Positions 1 to 7,909 of a DNA stretch of 64,000 bases are shown in pieces (positions within the stretch are counted from its first letter, which is position 1; each line of letters starts with the position of its first letter). Under the pieces are notes generated by a model. It was not told the DNA's origin. It worked only from the letters and a program-made list of their open reading frames with translations, and did no database searches. A program made the position numbers and the translations under genes. Where the stretch lies: contig JAHDBN010000005.1 of assembly GCA_020630335.1 (NCBI GenBank), forward strand, positions 1-64,000, read 5' to 3'. The stretch is from Bacteriovoracaceae bacterium. Its GTDB lineage: Bacteria; Bdellovibrionota; Bacteriovoracia; Bacteriovoracales; Bacteriovoracaceae.

Positions 1-45
1 CTTCGAACCAATTGGTCGGGAGTTCGAATCTCTCACGCCGCGCCA
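1..45 (+). tRNA. tRNA-Arg (UCG), 3' part only
   Basis: The left edge cuts a tRNA. Bases 18-34 form a T arm (GGGAG, loop TTCGAAT, CTCTC), 35-41 are the 3' acceptor strand, 42 is a discriminator G, and 43-45 are an encoded CCA. Counting back through a 5-nt variable loop (13-17) and the 3' anticodon stem (8-12) puts CTTCGAA at 1-7 as the anticodon loop, with T33 at base 2 and anticodon TCG at 3-5. That would read CGA (arginine). The identity depends on the assumed variable-loop length; the 5' half lies outside the window. Confidence 0.8.
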
Positions 46-75
46 TTTTTTGAAACTCCATAGGAAATTATTACT

Positions 76-645
76 TCAATAAATATTGAGTAAGTATTTT
101 TCCATAAATAATGAACTTAGAATGTAATCTTCAGGTGAATTACCTTTTTCCTCTTGAGGTATATTACCATTGAAATATTTAAGCCAAAAATCATAATTCT
201 TAGTAAAATCCATATTTTTTAAACTCGGCTGTGAAACTCCTAAAGCATTAAAGATCAGATAGATTAATTCAGAACAATATATTTCTTCACTTCCCCACTT
301 GAATTGAGAATCGTATTTTTTACCTAATAGTGGTATTAGAACTTTCTTTATCGATTTTCCTGACAGCTCTTGATTAATATGCCTTAAAACTAATAGTTCT
401 GACCCTTTAGTTGATTTGGAAGAAAGTTCTTTAAAGCTTACTAATCTAACTGTTTCAAAAGCTTCAGCTACTAAAATTGGATTTATTGATATTACTATTC
501 CTATATGAGAATAATTTGAATCTTCTTCTGTTTCGATTGCTTTACAGGCATAGCAATTTAAAGATTGTAGTAGGAGATCTCCAACCTTCAATTCTACTCC
601 ATAGAGAAAGCTCGAATAAAAAAAAATCATGAGGAGGTTTTTCAT
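76..645 (-). CDS. YiiX/YebB-like permuted papain-fold (NlpC/P60-type) secreted protein
   Basis: The 189-aa product starts with a short hydrophobic signal (residues 1-17) and then shows the signature of the YiiX (DUF830) permuted NlpC/P60 group: GDLLLQ at 22-27, SHIGIV with a conserved His47, VAEAF at 59-63, a KYDSQF block near 110-115, and YCSELIY with the candidate nucleophile Cys124. Members of the group are thought to be cell-envelope amidases or thioesterases acting on lipid or peptide substrates; the substrate here is unknown. The gene stands alone between the tRNA and a 405-bp gap and is divergent from the next operon. A GAGG block precedes the start at a good distance. Confidence 0.75.
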   Translation of the reverse strand: MKNLLMIFFYSSFLYGVELKVGDLLLQSLNCYACKAIETEEDSNYSHIGIVISINPILVAEAFETVRLVSFKELSSKSTKGSELLVLRHINQELSGKSIKKVLIPLLGKKYDSQFKWGSEEIYCSELIYLIFNALGVSQPSLKNMDFTKNYDFWLKYFNGNIPQEEKGNSPEDYILSSLFMEKYLLNIY

Positions 646-1050
646 TTACCCCTATTAATATTTCAATAACATCTAAAACTCAAATGAATAATAAATTTTC
701 TTGTGTAAATGGATTTAGGGGGCATCTGAGTTCGTAAAGTACCTTCTAGGCTCCAAGAATTTAGCAAGGTTTCCTGTGAAAAGCATAGTAGGTGAAAAAT
801 CTTATTGAGTTTTTCGAACTCAGAGTAGATCTAATTTTGAAGAACGAGATCACTCTGAAAGGAATCAGTATCTATACTCTCTTTTTTGGTATCAAATATG
901 CATAGTATTCAATAGAAAATTAAATCAAAGAACGAATGGTGATTAGATTGCTTATTGTATGTCAGTAAACTTTTCAACTGTTTAAATTATTGTCACTTTT
1001 CGATCTTTTTTGTTTTCATAAACTGTTTGAGTATAAAATCGAGAGGATTG
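646..1050. other. 405-bp intergenic region with long-range inverted repeat
   Basis: No gene is supported here. Bases 725-734 (TCTGAGTTCG) are perfectly complementary to 815-824, enclosing 80 nt that could fold further. A T-rich run lies near 880-886. This could be a structured leader or a small RNA of the operon that begins at 1051, or chance. No known riboswitch class was recognised. Confidence 0.3.
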
Positions 1051-2307
1051 ATGTTAGCAAACTTAGACCTCCCAGGGTCAAATCTTCAATATTTAACAAT
1101 AGCTATAAGCTCTATTACGAGTTTGTTGTTATGTTTGGGACTTTTTAATTCTAAGAAAGAAATTCCGGGGCATAAGAGTTTAGTACTTTTTTTATTTGCA
1201 ATGGCAATCGCAAATGGTTTTCGAATTATAAGTTGGGTTGAGGGGCATGTAATCATCATTACTATCAGTTACATGGCATTTATTTTTGTTCCAATTTTTC
1301 TCGTCATCTTCCTAGAAGAGGCATTACGTCAAATGCTTCATCCTCTTGTAAAAATTATCCTCTTGATTACTTGTATTAGCTTACTTTTGACACTGCTTTT
1401 TAGTGATTATTCATCAAATAGAATTTGGAAATTTATTTATATCATCTATTTACAATATTCAGCAATATTGATTATGTCTTTATCCTTTAGAGGTATAAGG
1501 AAAACAGAATGTAATAATGAGAGATCCGTTTATACAAGTGTTTTTTTTACAGGAATTCTATGTGTTGTGTTTGTTGGGATTGATTTGTTAAGTGTTTATA
1601 TTCAAGGGATTAATTTGAGGTTAAGTGCTGTTGGCGTACTGGCCTTGAATTATTTTTTGGCTTCTATTCTTCTTTCAAGTGGAAGTTACAAGTTTCGCAA
1701 GCATATTAGGGTTCTGGCAATGATGATTGTTAGTAGTTTTATTATATCAGTTTTTTTAGTTATTGGTTTTTTTGATAAAATGAACTTAGACCTTATAAGT
1801 GAAATTGCTCTTGTTATTCTTTCTTGTGAAATACCTTTGTATATAGTTGATAAGCTTTTTGGAATAACTGCATCTACTACGGGGAGTGATACTCTAAAAA
1901 GATTAAATAAACTGAATATGAATTCAATTAAAAGTTTACTCCAAGGGATTTCTAATTGGGATGAAGTTAAAAGGTTTCATCTTCTTAGTAATGAATACCT
2001 TAAAGAAAAAGATCTTGAATTCATTTTTAGAGAACAGGAATTAATAGATTATGAAAATATCGTATTGACCAAAAAGATAATTAGTAGAAAGTTTAAGAAT
2101 GAAACTAGCAACTTAATTAAAGGTTTAAATCATGTATTGCTGCTAACGGATTGTGATTACCTTATTGTTTTACCAAGTAGTAGAGAAGTTTTAGTAGCTT
2201 CCTTTTCTAATATGATGAATAAGCAATACTTTAAGGATATTGTTCTTTTTATTAAAAGAGAGATCGTTTCTTTAAACTCAAGATCTCAAGAGGTTCAGTA
2301 TGAATAA
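1051..2307 (+). CDS. multi-pass membrane protein, first gene of ThiF/GNAT/nitroreductase operon
   Basis: I place the start at ATG 1051 because GAGAGG (1041-1046) is an ideal ribosome binding site; a TTG 96 nt upstream would add a doubtful N-terminus. The 418-aa product has eight or nine hydrophobic segments across about residues 12-260, then a charged cytoplasmic part of roughly 150 residues. That tail contains a stretch like a small sensor domain (CDYLIVLPSSREVLVASF) but no histidine-kinase, cyclase or GGDEF motifs. The layout resembles the membrane sensor half of 7TM receptor kinases, so a sensing or lipid-handling role is possible. The gene overlaps the next by 8 nt, so they are translationally coupled. 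Family not recognised. Confidence 0.7.
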   Translation: MLANLDLPGSNLQYLTIAISSITSLLLCLGLFNSKKEIPGHKSLVLFLFAMAIANGFRIISWVEGHVIIITISYMAFIFVPIFLVIFLEEALRQMLHPLVKIILLITCISLLLTLLFSDYSSNRIWKFIYIIYLQYSAILIMSLSFRGIRKTECNNERSVYTSVFFTGILCVVFVGIDLLSVYIQGINLRLSAVGVLALNYFLASILLSSGSYKFRKHIRVLAMMIVSSFIISVFLVIGFFDKMNLDLISEIALVILSCEIPLYIVDKLFGITASTTGSDTLKRLNKLNMNSIKSLLQGISNWDEVKRFHLLSNEYLKEKDLEFIFREQELIDYENIVLTKKIISRKFKNETSNLIKGLNHVLLLTDCDYLIVLPSSREVLVASFSNMMNKQYFKDIVLFIKREIVSLNSRSQEVQYE

Positions 2308-3274
2308 CCTAAAATCTAAGCTCCAGAGATTGGCTATTAAAATCAGTCATATGTCTTTTACTCTACCTATCGGTTCTTTGAAATATAGAGTTGTTGAATG
2401 TCCGGGATTATGGGCTACAGATGCTTATTTAAAAAAATTAACCAATGATCTAGTAGAAGTTGCGAGGAATTGCCAAGGAGAGAAGGAAATCCCTCTTTAT
2501 GGAGTATTAAAAGGGGAAAGAGAAGATTTGTCCAAGCGACTTATAACAATTGCCTATAATAGAAAAACTGGAAAACCAGTCGGGTTTTCCGCACAAATAT
2601 ACTTAGATCTTAAAGATTATGCTTTCTCTCAAAGAGTACTTCATCTTGGGCTTATTTATGTTGATAAAACTGCACAAGGTAAAAACGTATCTTACCTCCT
2701 TGCTGTTTTCCCAAATATTTTAATTCTACTGAAAAATATATTCCGAGATATATGGGTTTCAAATGTTTCACAAGTTCCAGCTGTTTGTGGCTTAGTTGCG
2801 CAGAATTATTACAATGTTTACCCGAATGTCGATGGAACAAGACAAACATTTCATCATAGAAAAATTGGAGAGTTGATTTTTGAAAATCATAAAAGTGCTT
2901 TTGGAGTTGGAGAAGATGCTTCTTATGATTCGAAACGACAAGTTATATCTAATGCTTATACCGGCGGGTCAGATAATTTAAAAAAATCTTTTAATGATTC
3001 GCCTAAACATCGAGATCCTAGAATTAATAAGATGTGTTCTGATGAATTAAACTATGAAAGAGGAGATGATTTCTTACAGCTTGGTGTTTTATCTGCTAAA
3101 GCTATAAGTGATCTTTACAAAAAAAAACTAAAGGCCTCCAAGGCCTTAACTATAACATTCTCTTTGATTGTTATTACAGTATGGGCGGTTTTTATTCCTC
3201 TCATTCGTTGGGTCTTAGAAAAACCAAGAAAAGAAAAAATTAATAGAGATTTAAAAACAAAAGTAGTGTGGTAA
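2300..3274 (+). CDS. GNAT-fold acyltransferase with C-terminal membrane anchor (possibly FeeM-like)
   Basis: The 324-aa protein has a GNAT-like core at about residues 30-190: the strand and loop LGLIYVDKTAQGKNVSYLL is in the place of the acyl-CoA binding motif A, followed by NVSQVPAVCGLVAQNYYNVYP where GNATs carry motif B. N-acyl amino-acid synthases of the FeeM type and autoinducer synthases share this variant fold, so an acyl-ACP or long-chain acyl-CoA donor is plausible but not shown. A single hydrophobic helix near residues 280-303 with basic flanks would tether it to the inner membrane. It overlaps both neighbours by a few bases. Function is inferred from fold and context only. Confidence 0.6.
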   Translation: MNNLKSKLQRLAIKISHMSFTLPIGSLKYRVVECPGLWATDAYLKKLTNDLVEVARNCQGEKEIPLYGVLKGEREDLSKRLITIAYNRKTGKPVGFSAQIYLDLKDYAFSQRVLHLGLIYVDKTAQGKNVSYLLAVFPNILILLKNIFRDIWVSNVSQVPAVCGLVAQNYYNVYPNVDGTRQTFHHRKIGELIFENHKSAFGVGEDASYDSKRQVISNAYTGGSDNLKKSFNDSPKHRDPRINKMCSDELNYERGDDFLQLGVLSAKAISDLYKKKLKASKALTITFSLIVITVWAVFIPLIRWVLEKPRKEKINRDLKTKVVW

Positions 3275-4146
3275 TGAAATTTAATTATGATGAATTTATA
3301 ACTCGTAATATTGGATTTGTATCCAAGAAGGAACAGAATCTAATTAAAGAGGCAAGGGTTTTTGTTGCCGGAGCAGGTGGAATGGGGGGAGCTGCGATTG
3401 CTTGTCTCGCTAGAATGGGTGTTGAGAATTTTATCATTGCTGATTTAGACGAGTTTGAAGTTTCCAATCTTAATAGACAGATCTTTGCAAATCTTAATAC
3501 AGTTGGAAAAGACAAGGCTCTTCAGACTAAAGAAGCCTTATTAAATATAAATCCTAATGTTCAAATAGAGCTTCATGATCATAGTTGGGTTGAGAAGTTA
3601 GAAGAGATTCTAACTCGAATAGATGTTGTTGTTAATGGATGTGATGACACTAGAGCGACGTTAATACTTATGAGAATGGCTGCGAAGTTTAAAGTTACTG
3701 TGATTGATGCTTTTGCTTCAACTCTTCCAAGTGTTTATAGTATTCAACCTAATGACAAAAGACCTGAGGAGATAATGAATTATCCTTCTATTGGTAGAGC
3801 AATTGAAACGTTGTCAGATGAAGAACTAGATTTATGTGCCAAAAGGGAAATTGAATATGTCATGATTCATTCATCTACAGCGAAACATGTAATCTTGGAT
3901 ATTGCAGCTGAAATGGTTAGTGGGAAAAGATCCCGGATTTCTTTTGCTCCAATGGTTTGGATGACAGGATGTTTAATGGCATTTGAAGTGACAAAAGTTA
4001 TTTTAGGAAAAGAAAAACTTGCAAGCGCTAGGGGAGTTTTTATCAATCCATGGTCATTTAAGATTGAAAAACCCATTAATTCAATCTTTGCTTTCTTTAA
4101 AGGGATTGCTGTGAGAACTTTCTTAAACAGATTAATGAAGGATTAA
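3274..4146 (+). CDS. ThiF/MoeB/E1-family adenylating enzyme
   Basis: A Rossmann ATP-binding loop GAGGMG sits at residues 33-38, then ADLDEFEVSNLNRQ (about 56-69) with the Arg that contacts ATP phosphates, a Lys in GKDKALQTKE, and VVNGCDDTRAT with the acidic residues typical of E1-like enzymes. These enzymes adenylate a C-terminal carboxylate. The two zinc CxxC pairs of MoeB and ThiF are absent, and no ubiquitin-like partner ending in GG is encoded nearby. I prefer ATG 3274, which overlaps the previous stop as TAATG, over an in-frame GTG at 3268. The combination of ThiF with a nitroreductase recalls the fused mycobacterial Rv1355c (MoeY) type. Substrate unknown. Confidence 0.85.
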   Translation: MKFNYDEFITRNIGFVSKKEQNLIKEARVFVAGAGGMGGAAIACLARMGVENFIIADLDEFEVSNLNRQIFANLNTVGKDKALQTKEALLNINPNVQIELHDHSWVEKLEEILTRIDVVVNGCDDTRATLILMRMAAKFKVTVIDAFASTLPSVYSIQPNDKRPEEIMNYPSIGRAIETLSDEELDLCAKREIEYVMIHSSTAKHVILDIAAEMVSGKRSRISFAPMVWMTGCLMAFEVTKVILGKEKLASARGVFINPWSFKIEKPINSIFAFFKGIAVRTFLNRLMKD

Positions 4147-4148
4147 CT

Positions 4149-5255
4149 ATGTATATTAAAGAAAAACCATCATTTAATGACTTCTTTAATGTTACAAAGA
4201 ATGTCTATGGAGATAATTCCAGCTATGTGTCTTTGTTTAAAGATGATTTGAAACGTTTCTTATCATTAAAAAACCCTCTTTTTAATAAATATGGTAGAGG
4301 AACTTACTTTGTTGCTTTTAAGGATAATATACCTGTAGGAAGAATTAGTGCTCATATTCATGATAAATCAAATGAAGTACATAATGAAAAAGTAGGATAC
4401 TTTGGATACTTTGAATCAATTAATGATCTAGATGTTGCAAAAGCACTTTTGAATCATGCAGAAGAATGGCTTAGAGAAAAAGGTATAAATAAAATTAAAG
4501 GAAATTTTAATCTTACGGCCATGCAACAAATAGGAGTCATGACTTCTGGGTTTGAAAACTATCATTATACCGATCAGGTTTATGGATCAAAGCATTTACC
4601 TTTAATGTTAGAAGAAAATGGTTATTCGAAAATTTTCCCAATGAGTACTTTTGAACTTGAACTTTCAGGTTTTGATGAGACACAACTTCTTAAAGAAAAA
4701 GTTCAATCAGTCTTAAATAATAATGATTATGAGTTTGTTACTTTAAAGAAAAAAAAGATAAAAGCTCAGATGGATTTAGTAAGACATGTTCTGAATGATG
4801 GATTTCAAGATAACCCTATGTTTGTTTCTTTAACTAATGAAGAGTTTGAATTTCAAGCAAAGGATATGATGTGGATTATTGATGAGAAAATTTCTTCTCT
4901 AGTCACTTATAAAGGAAAACCTGTGGGGACAGTAGTTTGTATCCCAGATCTGAATGACTTTCTTAAAAGTACAAAGTCACAATTTAGCTTGGGAACAATT
5001 TTCAAGTTCATAAGGCATAAGTTTAAGCGAGATAAAGCTGTTATTATTTTTTACTCTGTTACTAAAGATTTTCATGGGCAGGGAATTAACCCCGCCATGC
5101 TTTACCAAGTTATTACTGTTTTGAAACTAAGAGGATATAAGAAATTAGGTTTTACCTGGATTGCAGATGTTAATAAGTCGAGCTTGCGTCAGATGGAAAA
5201 GTTGGGAGCTAAGAAGCTCCATGGACTTCATTTATACGAGAAGGTTTTATCATGA
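4149..5255 (+). CDS. YghO-like protein with two GNAT acetyltransferase domains
   Basis: The 368-aa protein reads as two GNAT-like halves. The N-terminal half (about 1-170) includes VGRISAHIH and GYFGYFESINDLDVAKALL; the C-terminal half (about 190-368) includes PVGTVVCIPDLND, an acyl-CoA loop around FHGQGINPAMLYQV, and a closing IADVNKSSLRQMEKLGAKK segment where motif B lies. This length and layout match the YghO group of uncharacterised proteins. It starts 2 nt after the ThiF-like gene and overlaps the nitroreductase gene by 4 nt (ATGA), so all are in one transcript. It probably transfers an acyl group in the same pathway; the substrate is unknown. Confidence 0.8.
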   Translation: MYIKEKPSFNDFFNVTKNVYGDNSSYVSLFKDDLKRFLSLKNPLFNKYGRGTYFVAFKDNIPVGRISAHIHDKSNEVHNEKVGYFGYFESINDLDVAKALLNHAEEWLREKGINKIKGNFNLTAMQQIGVMTSGFENYHYTDQVYGSKHLPLMLEENGYSKIFPMSTFELELSGFDETQLLKEKVQSVLNNNDYEFVTLKKKKIKAQMDLVRHVLNDGFQDNPMFVSLTNEEFEFQAKDMMWIIDEKISSLVTYKGKPVGTVVCIPDLNDFLKSTKSQFSLGTIFKFIRHKFKRDKAVIIFYSVTKDFHGQGINPAMLYQVITVLKLRGYKKLGFTWIADVNKSSLRQMEKLGAKKLHGLHLYEKVLS

Positions 5256-6229
5256 TCAATCAGTATGAATTTAAATCAATTATCCAAAGAGTAAGTTTGT
5301 CTCCAACAGCTCATAATACTCAGCCTTTTAGGTGGGGTCTTAATAATAACATTATAAAAATGACTATTGATTCAAAAAGAAAACTGCCGATTGCCGATCC
5401 TAGTGATCATGATCTTTGGATCTCTGCAGGATGTATAGGGCTTGGGCTAAAAATAGAACTTAACGACAGGGGGCTGAAGGTTTCAGATATAAAAATAGAA
5501 GAAGATGGCATCACTTATGTCGTTAGTGAAGAGTCAGAATTAAATCACGAAATGAGAGATTTGAGTGCCTCGGTAGAGAAGCGCTATTGTCACCGAGATA
5601 TTTATAAAAAAAAGACGAGCTTTGATAAGAATGATTTAAGTGTTTTAGATTCTAAAAACTCTTCTTTTATCAAAGACTCTAAAGTTATTAAAAAGATTGC
5701 CAAGGCTCATGACAAATCTACTTACTTCTTTTTGAAGAAAGAAGAGTATTTTAAAGAACTGTGTATGTGGCTAAGACTAAGGCAAAAATCTGAAAATTAT
5801 CATTGGGATGGTATAAATCTTTGCTCCATGGGATTTAATTTTTTAGAAAAATTTTTCGCAAAATATGTTATGTCACCCAAAGTATTTTCTTTTCTTAAAA
5901 TGATATCTTTAGGAGAAGTGATAACTGCAGAAGCTTCAAAGGTTGCAACATCATCCGGTCTCATGGCCATTCATATAGATACTGAAGCTTCAAACTTAGA
6001 GGCTGGAGAGGTTTTTTATAAGAAATGGTTAGAGATGACTGCTTTAGGTTATACGGGAAGTCCATTATCGACTCTAATTGATCATCCTAAATATAATAAA
6101 AAATGTCGAGAGTGGTTTAATATTCCTAGCAACCATAAACTCATAAACATATTAAAAGTTGGGCCAACTGATCTTTTAAATCAACCTAAAAGATGTCGGC
6201 TTCCCATTGAAAAGATAATAGAGGATTAA
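5252..6229 (+). CDS. Acg-family nitroreductase-fold flavoprotein
   Basis: The 325-aa product begins with SPTAHNTQPFRW (residues 17-28), the FMN-binding signature of the Acg (Rv2032) branch of nitroreductases, followed by ADPSDHDLWISAGCIGLGL and RYCHRDIYKK, which match the two half-sites and helical lid of that branch. Such proteins bind FMN; several Acg members are thought to store flavin instead of acting as reductases. In azol(in)e peptide pathways an E1-like protein and an FMN oxidoreductase work together, and Rv1355c fuses ThiF with a nitroreductase, so the neighbourhood suggests oxidation of a product built by the ThiF-like and GNAT enzymes. That link is inference. Start overlaps the previous stop (ATGA). 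Confidence 0.8.
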   Translation: MINQYEFKSIIQRVSLSPTAHNTQPFRWGLNNNIIKMTIDSKRKLPIADPSDHDLWISAGCIGLGLKIELNDRGLKVSDIKIEEDGITYVVSEESELNHEMRDLSASVEKRYCHRDIYKKKTSFDKNDLSVLDSKNSSFIKDSKVIKKIAKAHDKSTYFFLKKEEYFKELCMWLRLRQKSENYHWDGINLCSMGFNFLEKFFAKYVMSPKVFSFLKMISLGEVITAEASKVATSSGLMAIHIDTEASNLEAGEVFYKKWLEMTALGYTGSPLSTLIDHPKYNKKCREWFNIPSNHKLINILKVGPTDLLNQPKRCRLPIEKIIED

Positions 6230-7888
6230 ATGAAAAAACTTTTTTTGCTTGTATTGTTAATTTTTTTAGGAACCTCTTGTTTGAAAGGAAAACCGGAGTT
6301 TGTAAGTAGTAATATAGATAGAGCTACAACAGATGAACAAAAAGGTGCAATTTATTTTTTACAAAGTGATTTTGGTGCTTTGAGACAGCACGGAATGAAA
6401 TCAAATATTTTGCCTTTTAAAATAGCTAATGCAGCGATTCTCATGATGAAAGGACATGATCCAGATAAAGAGAATAGCAGGCGTGCATTGAATAGAATGT
6501 ATCGAAGTTATGGTCTTTTGGTAGATGCCAATGTCGCTAATTTACCTTTGGGTACCACTATGAAAAAAAGTGAGTATCTTGGATTATTTAAAGGGAAGTT
6601 AAGTAGTGCTAGATCAAAACATGTTCCTCGGTTGGAAACAGAAGGAAGTGGGTTTTCTTGCGTTGCTTGTCATGGGGGCTTAAGTTACGATCCTACAGGT
6701 AAGCCCTTAGTGAATAAAGTTTATCTTGGAGTGCCTAATACCTCACTTAATATTGAAAAGTATACGAATGATGTCTATAAAGGATTTCTTAAAATCGTTG
6801 ACAAAAAAAAGGAGTTTCTCTCTTATTTAAAAAAAGTTTTTCCTGAGATGTCTAAAAGAGAATATCGAACAGTCAAAATGATTTTTAAAAAAGAAATCGT
6901 AAAAAAAGTTTTATCTTTAAAGAAAAATCTCGATAGGCAATCTCCTGCTTCCAATGGAGGTGCTGGTTTAACAAATGGTGTTGCGGCCCTGAAATTTCAA
7001 TTAGGATTAATTTCTAATAAACATAATGAAGAAAATGAGACAGGCTTTACATCAATTCCAGCGATTTTTGATAGAAATTTTAGATCTAGTTTATTATATG
7101 ATGGGCTTTATGAACCTTTGGTTTTTGTGGATAACAAAGATTTAGCAAACTCTACTGAGCATATTGACCAATTAGCCAGAATAACAACATTTTTTACTGT
7201 CCCATCTTCTGCTAATAAAATATCAGTTGCTCAACATCATTTCGATAAAAGTAAAAAAATTTTTCAATACTTAAAGACCGCTAAAAGACCTAAATTCCCA
7301 GGAAGAATAGATTATAATATTGCGAAGCATGGTGAGAAAATATTTTTAAACAAATGTAGCTCTTGTCATGGGGTGTATTCAAGTCTTGATAATAACTTAA
7401 CTCCCAAACTTGTTTCTTTTCCAAATAAATTTGTAGAATACTCTGAAATTGGAACAGATGCTTCCCGCTTAGATGTTATTGATAATCAACTCGTTGAAAC
7501 GATCAATGACTCTCTTATGGGGAAGTACCTAAATGCTGTAAAAAGAGATGGTTATATTGCTCCTATTTTAACGAATTTATGGATTACAGCACCTTATCTT
7601 CACAATGGATCCGTTCCTACTTTATGGGGAATGATGAATCCGGATCAAAGGCCCAAAAAGTTTTTAGTCGGAGGTCATGCACTTGATATGAATAAGGTAG
7701 GTGTTTTATCCACTGTATCTAATGTAGATAAATCGAGTACTTATAAAAATAACTATATTCCGTGGGCATCTCCTGAAATGTACAATACGGAATTAGAAGG
7801 ACGATCTAATAAGGGGCATGAAAAACCATTTGATCTAATGACTAGAAAAGAAAAATTAGATTTAATTGAGTATTTAAAAACAATCTGA
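6230..7888 (+). CDS. diheme c-type cytochrome lipoprotein, cytochrome c peroxidase / RoxA-like
   Basis: The 552-aa product has a lipoprotein signal ending in LGTSC, so it should be membrane-attached on the periplasmic side. It carries two heme c sites, CVACH at 144-148 and CSSCH at 376-380, the spacing expected for the diheme peroxidase superfamily. The block APYLHNGSVPTLWGMM near residue 460 matches the conserved segment of these enzymes and of rubber oxygenase RoxA, and KFLVGGHALD follows it. It could be a peroxidase, an oxygenase, or an electron acceptor for the upstream flavoprotein. It begins directly after the previous stop and ends the operon. Confidence 0.75.
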   Translation: MKKLFLLVLLIFLGTSCLKGKPEFVSSNIDRATTDEQKGAIYFLQSDFGALRQHGMKSNILPFKIANAAILMMKGHDPDKENSRRALNRMYRSYGLLVDANVANLPLGTTMKKSEYLGLFKGKLSSARSKHVPRLETEGSGFSCVACHGGLSYDPTGKPLVNKVYLGVPNTSLNIEKYTNDVYKGFLKIVDKKKEFLSYLKKVFPEMSKREYRTVKMIFKKEIVKKVLSLKKNLDRQSPASNGGAGLTNGVAALKFQLGLISNKHNEENETGFTSIPAIFDRNFRSSLLYDGLYEPLVFVDNKDLANSTEHIDQLARITTFFTVPSSANKISVAQHHFDKSKKIFQYLKTAKRPKFPGRIDYNIAKHGEKIFLNKCSSCHGVYSSLDNNLTPKLVSFPNKFVEYSEIGTDASRLDVIDNQLVETINDSLMGKYLNAVKRDGYIAPILTNLWITAPYLHNGSVPTLWGMMNPDQRPKKFLVGGHALDMNKVGVLSTVSNVDKSSTYKNNYIPWASPEMYNTELEGRSNKGHEKPFDLMTRKEKLDLIEYLKTI

Positions 7889-7909
7889 TAGCGATGCTTT
7901 AAACAATCA

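Noticed and set aside
955-1050. Upstream TTG start extending the membrane protein by 32 residues
   Set aside because: The ATG at 1051 has a much better ribosome site, and the extension does not look like a signal or conserved part.
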